DNA from: Algibacter miyuki | GTDB taxonomy: Bacteria > Bacteroidota > Bacteroidia > Flavobacteriales > Flavobacteriaceae | Length of the DNA stretch: 64,000 nucleotides | NCBI RefSeq assembly: GCF_030409805.1 | Contig: NZ_JAUFQP010000013.1 | Coordinates: 812,501 to 876,500 of the forward strand | Direction: 5' to 3' | Shown here: positions 1 through 10,157 of the stretch, piece by piece | Layout of the letters: each line of letters opens with the position of its first letter | How positions within the stretch are numbered: the first letter of the stretch is position 1 | Program-made: the position numbers and the translations under genes | The notes under the pieces: model-generated | Seen by the model: the letters and a program-made list of their open reading frames with translations, nothing else | The model's database searches: none | Told to the model about the DNA's origin: nothing

Positions 1-775
1 TGCCACAAAAAACCTCGTAATCATGAGCTAACTTTTCAATAAAAATAGATTCGTTTTTGTCAAAATTAAAAATAAGTTGTTGCGAGCTAAGCGCATTATA
101 GGTAAGTACTTTTCCTGAAAGCACATCGCCTAGGCCTAAAATTAGTTTTAAAACTTCATTCGCTTGTAAACTACCAATAATGCCTGGTAAAACACCTAAC
201 ACTCCAATTTCTGAGCAATTTGGAACCGCACCTGCTTTTGGTGGCGTTGGAAATAAGCAACGGTATGTGGGGCCATTGTTGTAATTAAACACCGAAACTT
301 GTCCTTCAAACTTAAAAATAGATCCAAAAACTAGAGGTTTATTGCTAAGCACAGCAGCATCGTTTACTAAATAACGCGTTGGGAAATTATCGCTACCATC
401 CACAATAATATCATAATTTGAGAACAAATTTAAAGCATTTTCTGAAGTTACTTTTTCTATATGAATCTCGAATTTTACAAATGGATTTAATCGTGATAAT
501 TTACTAGCAGCAACTTCAGCTTTAAATTCACCTAAATCGTCGTGTGTATAGAGAATCTGTCGCTGTAAATTACTTTGGTCAATGGTGTCATGGTCTATAA
601 TACCAATATTTCCAATACCTGCCGCTGTTAAGTATTGTAAAATAGGGCAGCCCAAACCACCAGCGCCAATAACCAATACTTTGGCGTTTTTTAGTCTTAA
701 CTGTCCTTGCTCACCGATATTATCTAAAATAAGATGCCGGTTATATTGTTGTTTTTCTTCCTTAGATAGTTGCAT
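1..775 (-). CDS. thiF: ThiF/MoeB/HesA-family adenylyltransferase (E1-like), C-terminus cut by window edge
   Basis: This enzyme would activate the C-terminal Gly-Gly of ThiS by adenylation so that it can be thiocarboxylated as the sulfur donor for thiazole synthesis. I translated 258 codons by hand; the gene continues past base 1. Seen: a nucleotide-binding GAGGLGCP motif near residue 37, then IDHDTIDQSNLQRQ, the usual E1 signature, and a MoeB-like YRCLFP segment. The last residues seen (HDYEVFCG) resemble the linker that leads into a C-terminal rhodanese domain in MoeB-rhodanese fusions, but that part lies outside. The start codon overlaps the thiH stop as TAATG, so translation is probably coupled. 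Last visible gene of the thiamine operon. It could also serve molybdopterin synthesis (MoeB), as the families are hard to separate; context favours ThiF. Confidence 0.85.
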   Translation of the reverse strand, partial: MQLSKEEKQQYNRHLILDNIGEQGQLRLKNAKVLVIGAGGLGCPILQYLTAAGIGNIGIIDHDTIDQSNLQRQILYTHDDLGEFKAEVAASKLSRLNPFVKFEIHIEKVTSENALNLFSNYDIIVDGSDNFPTRYLVNDAAVLSNKPLVFGSIFKFEGQVSVFNYNNGPTYRCLFPTPPKAGAVPNCSEIGVLGVLPGIIGSLQANEVLKLILGLGDVLSGKVLTYNALSSQQLIFNFDKNESIFIEKLAHDYEVFCG

Positions 776-1887
776 TATTCCCAATTGTTGGCCCAATCTT
801 TCCAAACCACTTCCAATCCTTTTGACTTTAACATATTAGCGACAGCTTCTGTAGAACGCTCGTCCGAAATTTCAAACTGCTCTAAAGATTCTGGAGCCAC
901 GGCATAACCGCCAGGGTTGGTTTTAGACTCGGCACTGATGGAGGTTATTCCTAAATTCACAATATTATTTCTAAAGACTTCACTCTCACGCGTCGACATG
1001 GATAACTCCACATCTTCATCTAGTAATCTAAAAGCACAAATAAGTTGTACCAAATCCGGATCGGTCATTTCTACCTTAGGATCTAATCCTCCAGAATGGG
1101 GGCGAAGCCTAGGGAAAGAAATGGAGTATTTTGTTTTCCAGTACGTTTTTTGTAAATATTTTAAATGTAAGGCTGTAAAAAAACTATCGGCACGCCAATC
1201 TTCTAAACCAAATAAGGCGCCTAATCCAATTTTATGAATACCTGCTTTACCTAAGCGATCGGGGGTTTCTAATCTATAATCGAAATTAGATTTTTTTCCT
1301 TTCGGGTGATGTTTTTTATACTCATTTCGATGATATGTTTCTTGATAAACTAAAACAGCAAATAGTCCGTTGTCTATCAATTCTTCATATTCATTTTGGT
1401 CTAAAGGCTGTACTTCAATAGTGATATTAGAAAAATGCGAACGTATTAGGTTGAGGGCATTTTTAAAATATTCTACACCAACGGTTTTATTAGCTTCACC
1501 TGTAACCAGTAAAATATGGTCGTAACCTTTAGATTTTATATAAGCTACTTCTTTTAAAATTTCAGCATCGGTTAACGTTCTACGTGGAATTTTATTAGTC
1601 ATGCTAAAGCCGCAATAAGTGCAAATGTTTTGGCATTCGTTACTTAAATACATAGGCGAATACATTTGTATGGTATTCCCGAAGCGTTTTTTAGTTAATA
1701 CTCTACTTAACTGCGCCATATCTTCTAAATAGGGTTTTGCAGCAGGAGAAATAAGGGCTTTAAAATCTTCTAAATCTCGTTTAGAATTTCCTAAAGCACG
1801 CAGCACATCGCTTTCTGTTTTAGAGAAAATGCTTTGTAGGGTATCATCCCAATGGTATGTATTAAAAGTTTCTGTAAAGCTGCTCAT
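775..1887 (-). CDS. thiH: 2-iminoacetate synthase ThiH (tyrosine lyase, radical SAM)
   Basis: ThiH splits L-tyrosine by radical SAM chemistry to give 2-iminoacetate (dehydroglycine), which ThiG uses to build the thiazole ring, and p-cresol. Seen: the radical SAM cluster motif CQNICTYC (CxxxCxxC) near residue 85, followed by GFSM. The length of 370 residues is typical of the family. The C-terminal third contains the ThiH-like segment SFPRLRPHSGG. It sits directly after thiG with a gap of a few bases and overlaps the next gene by one base. Having ThiH rather than the glycine oxidase ThiO implies the oxygen-independent route to the thiazole. No anomaly seen. Confidence 0.95.
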   Translation of the reverse strand: MSSFTETFNTYHWDDTLQSIFSKTESDVLRALGNSKRDLEDFKALISPAAKPYLEDMAQLSRVLTKKRFGNTIQMYSPMYLSNECQNICTYCGFSMTNKIPRRTLTDAEILKEVAYIKSKGYDHILLVTGEANKTVGVEYFKNALNLIRSHFSNITIEVQPLDQNEYEELIDNGLFAVLVYQETYHRNEYKKHHPKGKKSNFDYRLETPDRLGKAGIHKIGLGALFGLEDWRADSFFTALHLKYLQKTYWKTKYSISFPRLRPHSGGLDPKVEMTDPDLVQLICAFRLLDEDVELSMSTRESEVFRNNIVNLGITSISAESKTNPGGYAVAPESLEQFEISDERSTEAVANMLKSKGLEVVWKDWANNWE

Positions 1888-1894
1888 GGTTTTA

Positions 1895-2668
1895 TTAATT
1901 CAAAAAACTGGTTAACGGACTACTAGCTTCGGCTTTTTTGTTTACAATAGGTGCTAATTTTGCTTGGTGCGCCATGCGTCCAGCTTCAACGGCTAATTTA
2001 AAAGCGGTAGCCATGGCTGTTGGGTTTTGCGAAACGGCTATGGCGGTATTTACCAACACGGCATCGGCTCCTAATTCCATAGCATAAGCAGCATGCGATG
2101 GTGCGCCAATACCAGCATCTACAATAACTGGGACGTTACTTTGATCGATTATAATTTCTAGAAAATCTTGAGTTTTTAAACCTTTATTGCTGCCAATTGG
2201 AGCGCCTAAAGGCATTACGCATTGTGCGCCAACTTCTTCTAGGAGTTTGCATAACACAGGGTCGGCATGAATATAGGGCATCACTACAAAACCTAATTTT
2301 ACTAACGCTTCGGCAGCTTTTAGAGTTTCAATGGGGTCTGGTAATAAATATTTTGGATCCGGATGAATTTCTAATTTAATCCAATTAGTTTCTAAAGCTT
2401 CGCGCGATAATTGTGCTGCAAAAACAGCTTCTTTTGCATTGCGAACACCTGATGTATTTGGTAATAAATTAATTCTTGGATGATCTAAATGCGACAAAAT
2501 ATCGTCGTCTTTATCTTGAACATCAACGCGTTTTAGTGCCACAGTGATTAACTCACTTTTCGAAGCCAATAAAGCGGATTTCATTAATGCCGAGGAACTA
2601 AATTTTCCAGTGCCTGTAAACAGTCTAGAGGAAAAAGTTTTATCTGCTATTTGTAATTTATCATTCAT
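1895..2668 (-). CDS. thiG: Thiazole synthase ThiG
   Basis: ThiG joins 1-deoxyxylulose-5-phosphate, 2-iminoacetate and the sulfur of ThiS-thiocarboxylate to form the thiazole phosphate moiety of thiamine. It folds as a TIM barrel. Seen: an N-terminal [10 protein letters not shown], the [16 protein letters not shown] segment whose Lys corresponds to the family's imine-forming Lys, and the phosphate-binding [20 protein letters not shown] region near residue 190. At 257 residues it has normal length. It lies between thiE and thiH in the same operon and is expected to work as a complex with ThiH and ThiS. Confidence 0.96.
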   Translation of the reverse strand: MNDKLQIADKTFSSRLFTGTGKFSSSALMKSALLASKSELITVALKRVDVQDKDDDILSHLDHPRINLLPNTSGVRNAKEAVFAAQLSREALETNWIKLEIHPDPKYLLPDPIETLKAAEALVKLGFVVMPYIHADPVLCKLLEEVGAQCVMPLGAPIGSNKGLKTQDFLEIIIDQSNVPVIVDAGIGAPSHAAYAMELGADAVLVNTAIAVSQNPTAMATAFKLAVEAGRMAHQAKLAPIVNKKAEASSPLTSFLN

Positions 2669-2703
2669 AATAAAAGTAACTTTTATTAAAGGGTTGAGCT
2701 TGT

Positions 2704-3357
2704 TTAATTTTTAGGTTCTTCAGGTTTCCAGAGTTGTTCTGGTGCGGTTCCTCCGTTTATTAGTGCTTTAAACTTTGTTATTTTATTGAAATCACGTGTA
2801 ATTTCACCCGAAACGGCAATGCCAAAAACGCCGGTAATCATAAGATCTAAAACATCATTTAAGGTGATGCCTCCAATAGCAATAATTGGCGTTTTGGTGT
2901 TTAAAGCCGTGATAATTTCGGTATAACCTTTTTCACCCAATACCGGACTTAAATCACCTTTAGTTTCCGTAAAACGAAAAGGGCCTAAGCCAATATAATC
3001 GACGCCTTTATCAAGAAGCGTTTGGCAATCTTCTAGAGAATTTCCTGTGCCACCAATAGTTTGCCAAGAAGCCATTGCTTTTCGAGCTACGGTTGGGCAC
3101 GTATCTTTTTTGCCTAAATGCACACCGTCTGCTTTAACTTCTACAGCTACTTTATAATGGTCGTTTATAATTAAACGCGTTTGAAAATGATTGGTGATTT
3201 CTCTTGCCTTTTTCGCGGTTTCTAAAACAGTTGCTGGCGGTGTTTTCTTTAAACGCAATTGTACCAGTTCAGCTCCTGCAGCACAGGCACTGTGAATATT
3301 ATTTAAATGGTCTTGTGGAGTGGCACCTTGTGATATGTAGTGTAATGTCGTTTTCAT
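2704..3357 (-). CDS. thiE: Thiamine-phosphate synthase ThiE
   Basis: ThiE couples the pyrimidine pyrophosphate (HMP-PP) to the thiazole phosphate to make thiamine monophosphate. Seen in order: LRLKK (pyrophosphate contact) near residue 35, [11 protein letters not shown] near residue 95, GTGNSLEDC, the [13 protein letters not shown] loop near residue 145, and IIAIGGI near residue 180. All the usual ThiE signatures are present, unlike in the neighbouring tenI-like paralogue. At 217 residues the length is normal. One base separates it from thiD. Confidence 0.95.
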   Translation of the reverse strand: MKTTLHYISQGATPQDHLNNIHSACAAGAELVQLRLKKTPPATVLETAKKAREITNHFQTRLIINDHYKVAVEVKADGVHLGKKDTCPTVARKAMASWQTIGGTGNSLEDCQTLLDKGVDYIGLGPFRFTETKGDLSPVLGEKGYTEIITALNTKTPIIAIGGITLNDVLDLMITGVFGIAVSGEITRDFNKITKFKALINGGTAPEQLWKPEEPKN

Positions 3358-3358
3358 A

Positions 3359-4111
3359 TTATTTTTTTGAATGAAAGCCTAATAATGAGGTATTAGAACT
3401 TAAAAATTTTTCGGTGTATTGTTTCCCTTTTAAACAGGCTTTCAATATAGGGAACTCTAAGGCTAAATAGCTTGTTATTGCTGATGATAATACACAGCCG
3501 CTGCCATGTTTTTCAGTACAACTTTTAGACTTGGCATTCAATACAAAGTGTTTTTTGTTTTTAAGATGAAGCGCGTCTTGTCCTAGTTTTTCGGGATGAT
3601 GACCACCTTTTAAAAACAGATTGGTTTTAGATTGAATATGCGCAATAGTTTCGCTAATCGTTTTCTTTGAATATAATTGTTGAATTTCTTCGTAATTAGG
3701 AGTGAGCAGATAGATTTTAGATAATATAATATCTAATTTTTCTGAATGATTATTATGAAAATCAAAATTAGAACTCGATTTTAAAATAGGATCTAAAATA
3801 ATTTTTATTTCAGGGTTTAGGCTTTGTAATTTGTTGATGATAATTTCTAAAACATCCCAGTTTTCTACAATGCCAATTTTAACGAAGTTAATTTTAAAAC
3901 GATTAAAAAGAACGTCTATTTGATTTAAAATAATTGAAGTCGGTATCCAATGGCAAGCGAAAAAAGATTGATCATCTTGTACCGTATTTGCCGTGCAAAC
4001 TGATAAACCATAACATTTTAAGGCCTCGAATGTTTTAACATCGGCGGTTAGTCCGGCACCGTTTGTGGGGTCGAAACCTGCAATGGTTAATATGTTTGGT
4101 CTGTTTTTCAA
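3359..4111 (-). CDS. thiD: Hydroxymethylpyrimidine (phosphate) kinase ThiD
   Basis: ThiD phosphorylates HMP and then HMP-phosphate to HMP-PP, the pyrimidine substrate of ThiE. It belongs to the ribokinase fold. Seen: an N-terminal TIAGFDPTNGAGLTADVKTF segment (substrate side), KIGIV, LTPNYEE, FLKGGHH, and the C-terminal HGSGCVLSSAI anion-hole motif with its conserved Cys. The sequence is somewhat divergent (FDPTNGAG in place of the common SDSSGGAG), so substrate preference may differ a little. The ATG overlaps the tenI-like stop by four bases (ATGA). Confidence 0.9.
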   Translation of the reverse strand: MKNRPNILTIAGFDPTNGAGLTADVKTFEALKCYGLSVCTANTVQDDQSFFACHWIPTSIILNQIDVLFNRFKINFVKIGIVENWDVLEIIINKLQSLNPEIKIILDPILKSSSNFDFHNNHSEKLDIILSKIYLLTPNYEEIQQLYSKKTISETIAHIQSKTNLFLKGGHHPEKLGQDALHLKNKKHFVLNAKSKSCTEKHGSGCVLSSAITSYLALEFPILKACLKGKQYTEKFLSSNTSLLGFHSKK

Positions 4112-4707
4112 AGTTTAATGTTGCTATGTGCTGTTTGTAATTCAATAAAACTTTTTACAGGGTTTTCGGCATTCCAAACACCACCTAAAACACCAACGCC
4201 TTTAAAACCGAGTTTGAACGTTTCTAATAGGGTATCGGTATTGATACCACCCATGCCAACAATAAATTTATCGATATGATTAACGTCGAATCCACGACCT
4301 TCGTAACCTGCTTTAGAAATGGATGAAAACACCGGACTTAACAAATGATAATCGAATTCGAATTCGCAGTCGATAAGGTCTTGAATTTCATGAAACGATG
4401 AGCTAATGGTTTTTCCATACATGCTAAGGTTTTTGAAATATTGCCCAGGATTATCAATATGGTCTATTCGTTTTTGTTCTTGAAAATGAATGCCTTTTAA
4501 TGGGTATGTATTAACAAGCTCATGGAAATAATGAACCACAATGCGGTTATGATATTGTTTAGATATTTGGTTTAAATAAGCACAATGTTCGTCGTAATTT
4601 TTTTCAGGTTTTCTAAAATGATAGTATTGTAATCCTGCTTGAAATAACTGATTAAGTATTTCAATTTCGTTTGGAATATCGTGTTCTGGTGAAATTAAGA
4701 CTATCAT
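4108..4707 (-). CDS. TenI-like ThiE paralogue (probable thiazole tautomerase)
   Basis: A second, divergent member of the ThiE/TenI superfamily, 199 residues from the start chosen here. I place the start at MIVLISPEHD (4707): this matches family length, and the longer reading frame to 4932 would run through a hairpin-rich repeat and into thiC. Seen: HFRKPEK near residue 30, LLSPVFSSISK near residue 120, and IVGMGGI near residue 148. The HLGxxD motif of true ThiE is missing (HFQEQKR instead). A His follows ISSS at the place where ThiE has its ISxHT-like stretch and TenI has its catalytic His. Thiazole tautomerase (TenI) is therefore a better guess than a second ThiE. That assignment is inference; family membership is solid. 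Confidence 0.8.
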   Translation of the reverse strand: MIVLISPEHDIPNEIEILNQLFQAGLQYYHFRKPEKNYDEHCAYLNQISKQYHNRIVVHYFHELVNTYPLKGIHFQEQKRIDHIDNPGQYFKNLSMYGKTISSSFHEIQDLIDCEFEFDYHLLSPVFSSISKAGYEGRGFDVNHIDKFIVGMGGINTDTLLETFKLGFKGVGVLGGVWNAENPVKSFIELQTAHSNIKL

Positions 4708-4763
4708 GTTCTGTATTTTGTTTTGCGCTTTATTATGCCGTAGCGATATGCCGTGACACTGAG

Positions 4764-4859
4764 TTAGGGATTGCAGTGAAAATCCTTTTGCTTTTTTTGC
4801 AAAAGATTGTAACGGAAAGCCCGCCCGTGCTTTTGCTAAAAAGCACGGGAACTCCCTAA
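4764..4859. repeat. 96-bp hairpin-rich element with terminal inverted repeats between thiC and tenI-like gene
   Basis: The element is bounded by TTAGGGA (4764-4770) and its reverse complement TCCCTAA (4853-4859). Inside are two further hairpins: CTTTTGC/GCAAAAG (4785-4791 with 4799-4805) and CCCGTGCTTTT/AAAAGCACGGG (4824-4834 with 4839-4849). The right end stops 8 bp from the thiC stop codon. It looks like a small non-autonomous intergenic repeat of the kind scattered through flavobacterial genomes. Only one copy is in this window, so dispersal is from memory, not shown here. Confidence 0.6.
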
Positions 4860-4867
4860 TTATTTTG

Positions 4868-6805
<1,938 letters not shown>

Positions 6806-7009
6806 TTAACCGCCTTGTGTGGCTGTAATAATTAGAACACTGTCGCCCTCAGTAAGGGTGTAGGTTTTCCAAAGTGCTTTTGTGATAATGTCTTGGTTTA
6901 CGGCTAGCGCAATGCCTTGAGGAGAAATATCTAGCATGTCTAGAACCTGGTCTAACGTGCTATTTACTTTAAATTTGTGATTTTGGTTGTTTACTTTTAT
7001 GTTTATCAT
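6806..7009 (-). CDS. thiS: Sulfur carrier protein ThiS
   Basis: ThiS is a ubiquitin-fold protein of 67 residues. Its C-terminal Gly-Gly is adenylated and thiocarboxylated, and it then donates sulfur to ThiG. Seen: it ends in ATQGG, the required di-glycine tail, with LNDQ-like beta-grasp segments before it (the start reads MINIKVNNQ). It is the first gene of the operon, 98 bases downstream of the TPP riboswitch. Confidence 0.95.
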   Translation of the reverse strand: MINIKVNNQNHKFKVNSTLDQVLDMLDISPQGIALAVNQDIITKALWKTYTLTEGDSVLIITATQGG

Positions 7010-7083
7010 ACAAAAACGGTTTTGGAGACTAAAAAAAAATTAGTCAAACAATTTTGTAAACAATAAAAGATTTTGGAATTTGA

Positions 7084-7110
7084 AAAAAGGGCAGTGGTTA
7101 CACTGTTAAC
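7084..7110 (-). terminator. Possible attenuator hairpin after the TPP riboswitch
   Basis: Reading the minus strand, CAGTG (7105-7101) pairs with CACTG (7096-7092) around the loop TAAC. CCC and six T residues follow (7091-7083). The stem is short (5 bp), so as a terminator it is weak. Its 5' side directly abuts the 3' strand of the riboswitch P1 helix, the usual place for an expression platform. Confidence 0.45.
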
Positions 7111-7195
7111 TTTTCCCTCCGTTGGTGTTAACCAAATCAGGTTCTAAGGATATTTCTCAAACTAATTAACTTAATAATTAATTACTCCTAAAGTT
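7108..7195 (-). promoter_or_regulatory. TPP riboswitch (THI element)
   Basis: Reading the minus strand, P1 is formed by AACTTT at the 5' end (7195-7190) and AAAGTT at the 3' end (7113-7108). Between them lie the conserved TTTGAGAAATATCC, GAACCTGATTTGG, the TTAACACCAA hairpin arm and CGGAGGGAAAA, which match the TPP aptamer core. It precedes thiS, as expected for feedback control of thiamine synthesis by thiamine pyrophosphate. The AT-rich P3 arm (about 7152-7180) is species-specific. Confidence 0.95.
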
Positions 7196-7203
7196 TACTA
7201 TCG

Positions 7204-7211
7204 CAAATATA
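7204..7211 (-). promoter_or_regulatory. Bacteroidota -7 promoter element of the thi operon
   Basis: The minus strand reads TATATTTG, matching TAnnTTTG. It would start transcription about 7 bases later, around 7197, right at the first base of riboswitch helix P1. No well-spaced -33 TTG was found, so only the -7 element is called. Confidence 0.6.
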
Positions 7212-7361
7212 TATAAAAGAATGTAGGATTAGACTACAAAAAGTGAGATTGTTTTTTGAGTAGGGGTTATTGGGTTGTTTTTGTGTTTGTTACGTGGGTG
7301 CGGAGACTAGATTTACAGTATAAACCAAATAGTTTGTATTTGATTAGAGATTGTTATGATT

Positions 7362-7664
7362 TTATTTCAATCGGTTTTTACTATCCATCCTTTGGTGTAA
7401 AATTCTAACAATTTCAACACTATCATTTTCTGCTTTTCTATAAAAAACGAGGTGAGATTTGATTTTGGATACACGATAGTTTTTTCGAGTTTGCTCTACC
7501 GATTTTCCAATGAGATAGTTATTTGAAATAAACTCTCTTTCTTCTATAATTAAGCCGTAATATCTATCCGCTTGATCTTTCGACCATTTATGAAATGTAT
7601 AAACCCAAATATCATTTAAATCAGCAATGGCTTGTTCACTTATTCGATATTTGTTTTGACTCAT
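7362..7664 (-). CDS. parE: ParE-family toxin of a type II toxin-antitoxin pair
   Basis: A 100-residue protein of the RelE/ParE fold. In characterised ParE toxins the target is DNA gyrase; whether that holds here is unknown. Seen: YRISEQAIADLNDIWVYT at the N-terminus, the common ParE opening (helix, then W and Y), and a C-terminal strand EIVRILHQRMD. The start overlaps the antitoxin stop by four bases (ATGA, 7661-7664), so the two are translationally coupled. RelE/ParE members can also act as ribosome-dependent RNases; the missing RelE-type catalytic set and the ParD partner point to ParE. Confidence 0.88.
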   Translation of the reverse strand: MSQNKYRISEQAIADLNDIWVYTFHKWSKDQADRYYGLIIEEREFISNNYLIGKSVEQTRKNYRVSKIKSHLVFYRKAENDSVEIVRILHQRMDSKNRLK

Positions 7665-7903
7665 AAGTGTTTGCTGTGTAATTCGGTCAAATTTTGTTTT
7701 GGGTCAAAATTTTCAACAAAGCCACTTTTTTCTCCAATTTCGAGCGCTTTAATAAGTGCGCTTTCTTTTTTTTCTTCTCTTTCTAATAATCGAAGTGCTG
7801 AACGAATAACTTCACTAACAGAGCCGTATCTGCCAGATTTTACTTCTTCTTTAATAAAATCTTCAAAATGATCTCCAAGTGATATTGATGTGTTTTTTCC
7901 CAT
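7661..7903 (-). CDS. parD: ParD-family antitoxin
   Basis: An 80-residue antitoxin with an N-terminal ribbon-helix-helix DNA-binding domain (KNTSISLGDHFEDFIKEEV, then RYGSVSEVIRSALRLLEREE) and a disordered, charged C-terminal tail that would wrap the toxin. It is expected to neutralise the ParE encoded directly downstream and to repress its own promoter. A palindrome at 7929-7943 just upstream suits that role. Normal length for the family. Confidence 0.9.
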   Translation of the reverse strand: MGKNTSISLGDHFEDFIKEEVKSGRYGSVSEVIRSALRLLEREEKKESALIKALEIGEKSGFVENFDPKQNLTELHSKHL

Positions 7904-7922
7904 TTGAAAATTTAAGTTTACT

Positions 7923-7943
7923 CAAAAATACCAAATCTTGGTA
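7923..7943 (-). promoter_or_regulatory. parDE promoter -7 element with overlapping palindromic operator
   Basis: The minus strand carries TATTTTTG (7930-7923), a TAnnTTTG -7 element, about 20 bases before the parD ATG. Overlapping its upstream edge is the perfect inverted repeat TACCAA-atc-TTGGTA (7929-7943). A ribbon-helix-helix repressor bound there would block the polymerase, as expected for autoregulation by ParD or the ParD-ParE complex. Confidence 0.65.
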
Positions 7944-7988
7944 ACGTGGCAAAATAACGTTTAATCTAAAAAGAAGGTTAATGTTTCA

Positions 7989-10157
7989 TCACTTCTTAAC
8001 ATGCTCTACCAATTCCAACTGATCGATACTGACGTTAGTAGTAAAGATGCCATAATTTACAACCGCTTTGTTTTTTTCAATTTTATCTACAGTTCCAACA
8101 GCACGACCATCTTCCATACGTACGCGATCGCCAAGCCTGATTATTGATTTTGGTTTAGGAGCTTCAATGGCTTTTTTCTTGGCTTCTTTTTTCTTCTCGC
8201 GAATAACTTCTACTTTCTTTTCTACTTCTTTTTTAATTTGAATTTCTTTGGCCTTAACTTTCTTTTTCTCTTTTACAGTAACACGTTTACGTTTAGAGTT
8301 TTCAATTTGAACAATTTTAAACAATTCGCCCATCATTTCTTTTTTTTGTTTGTTGTTAAAGAATTTTTCGGCAATATCGTTTACTTTTTGTCCTAAGTAA
8401 ATAAGGCGTTGGTTGCTATCGTAAAGTTCTTGATAGCTTTCTAGTTTCCTTTGTATTTTGGTGTTTATTTCCTCTAGTTTATCGGCTTCTTCTCCTTTTT
8501 TCTTTTCGTTTTCTTTTAGAGATTGCCCGGTTTTTTCGAGTTTAGAACGTTCTTTTTGAAGTTTTGCAATGGTAGCATCAAAACGAACTTTACTACGTTC
8601 AATTTTCTTTTTGGCACGGTTTATTAAACTATAAGGTATACCGTTTTTTTGAGCGACTTCAAAAGTGAAACTACTTCCGGCCTGACCGATAACGAGTTTA
8701 AAAAGTGGTTCGAGTGTGCGCTCGTCAAACAACATGTTGGCATTTAACATGTGTGGCATTTCGTTTGCTAGAATTTTCAGGTTAGAATAATGTGTGGTAA
8801 TAATCCCGAAGGCTTCACGATGGTAAAATTCTTCTAAAAATGTTTCCGCTAAAGCGCCACCAAGTTCTGGGTCACTTCCTGTTCCGAATTCATCTATTAA
8901 AAAAAGCGTGTTTTTGTTACACTTCTTCAAGAAATAATTCATTTGTTTTAAACGGTAACTATAGGTGCTTAAATGGTTTTCTATAGATTGATTATCGCCA
9001 ATATCACTTAAAATTCTATCGAATAAGGTCACTGTACTTCTTTCGTGTACCGGAATAAGCATACCACTTTGCAGCATAACTTGCAGTAAACCTACTGTTT
9101 TTAATGTAATACTTTTTCCGCCGGCATTGGGGCCAGAAATAACAATAATGCGACTGTCTTTTTTTAGTTTTATACTTTGCGGAAATGTTTTTTCTTCCTT
9201 TGCTAAATTATTTAAATAGAGTAGCGGGTGGTAGGCGTCTCGTAAATTCATGCTGCCATCTTCGGTGAATTCCGGAAGTATCGCATTCATGGAGTTTGCG
9301 TATTTCGCTTTCGCGGAAATAACATCAATATCAATTAAAAAAGATTGGTAATCTTCTAAAAGTGTTAAAAACGGACGAATAAAATTAGTAACTTCTTTTA
9401 AAATACGAATAACCTCTTCGTGCTCTTCATATTCTAAATTATTGAGTTCTCTAGAATATTGTAATGTAGTTTCTGGTTCTATATATACAATGCTTCCGGT
9501 TTTGCTGCCACCCATTATGGCACCTTTAACTTTACGACGGTACATCGCTTTTACGGCAAGTACACGCTTATTATCTACTACCGATTCGCGAATGTCGTCC
9601 AAATATTCTAAACCGTGATAAGTGTTTAGAGCCGAGCTAAAACTCGCGTTTATTTTTCCTTTTATTTGGTTGATAGATTGGCGTAAATCGAATAAGGTAT
9701 TTGATGCATTATCTTTTATATCTCCGAATCGATCGACAATAGCGTCTACTTTTTCAATAAGCACATTAGTGACTTCAATATGCGATGCAAAAGCGTTTAA
9801 GTTGATATAATATTCCTCAAACTTCTTTAAAAATACCACAATGGCATTTACAGAAATAGACATGGCTACAATTTTCTTTAAGCCATGCACTTCTAAAAAC
9901 GTGTTTTCAATGCGTAATAATTTTAGTTCCTTGACAATGGTATCAAAACCATGATTGGGAATGCGATTATCATTATCGAAAGACGACACGTACTCGTATG
10001 TGAGTAGTAATGCGTTTTGTAATTCCTCTTTAGTTTTAAAAGGTTCAATTTCTAAAACTTTTTGATGGCCTAAAGGTGTTACGCAAAGCTCGCTAACTTG
10101 TTGTAAAACGGTTTGAAATTCTAGGTCTTTTAGTGTTTTTTCGTGAATGTGTATCAT
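7989..10157 (-). CDS. MutS2-like ATPase lacking the Smr domain
   Basis: A 722-residue member of the MutS2 branch of the MutS family, which acts on branched DNA or on stalled and collided ribosomes in other bacteria. Seen: Walker A GPNAGGKS near residue 341, Walker B TLFLIDEFGTGSDPE near residue 415, then THYSNLK. A long Lys/Glu-rich coiled coil follows (about 510-665), then a small SH3/KOW-like end domain (RLGDRVRMEDGRAVGTVDKI). The C-terminal Smr nuclease domain of canonical MutS2 (about 780 residues) is absent; the protein ends right after the SH3-like part. No mismatch-recognition N-terminal domain, so it is not MutS. A -7 element TAACTTTG lies on the minus strand at 10196-10189. Confidence 0.88.
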   Translation of the reverse strand: MIHIHEKTLKDLEFQTVLQQVSELCVTPLGHQKVLEIEPFKTKEELQNALLLTYEYVSSFDNDNRIPNHGFDTIVKELKLLRIENTFLEVHGLKKIVAMSISVNAIVVFLKKFEEYYINLNAFASHIEVTNVLIEKVDAIVDRFGDIKDNASNTLFDLRQSINQIKGKINASFSSALNTYHGLEYLDDIRESVVDNKRVLAVKAMYRRKVKGAIMGGSKTGSIVYIEPETTLQYSRELNNLEYEEHEEVIRILKEVTNFIRPFLTLLEDYQSFLIDIDVISAKAKYANSMNAILPEFTEDGSMNLRDAYHPLLYLNNLAKEEKTFPQSIKLKKDSRIIVISGPNAGGKSITLKTVGLLQVMLQSGMLIPVHERSTVTLFDRILSDIGDNQSIENHLSTYSYRLKQMNYFLKKCNKNTLFLIDEFGTGSDPELGGALAETFLEEFYHREAFGIITTHYSNLKILANEMPHMLNANMLFDERTLEPLFKLVIGQAGSSFTFEVAQKNGIPYSLINRAKKKIERSKVRFDATIAKLQKERSKLEKTGQSLKENEKKKGEEADKLEEINTKIQRKLESYQELYDSNQRLIYLGQKVNDIAEKFFNNKQKKEMMGELFKIVQIENSKRKRVTVKEKKKVKAKEIQIKKEVEKKVEVIREKKKEAKKKAIEAPKPKSIIRLGDRVRMEDGRAVGTVDKIEKNKAVVNYGIFTTNVSIDQLELVEHVKK

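Noticed and set aside
7326..7342. CAAATA/TATTTG hairpin past the parE gene as terminator
   Set aside because: AT-rich 6-bp arms and no T-run; too weak to call.
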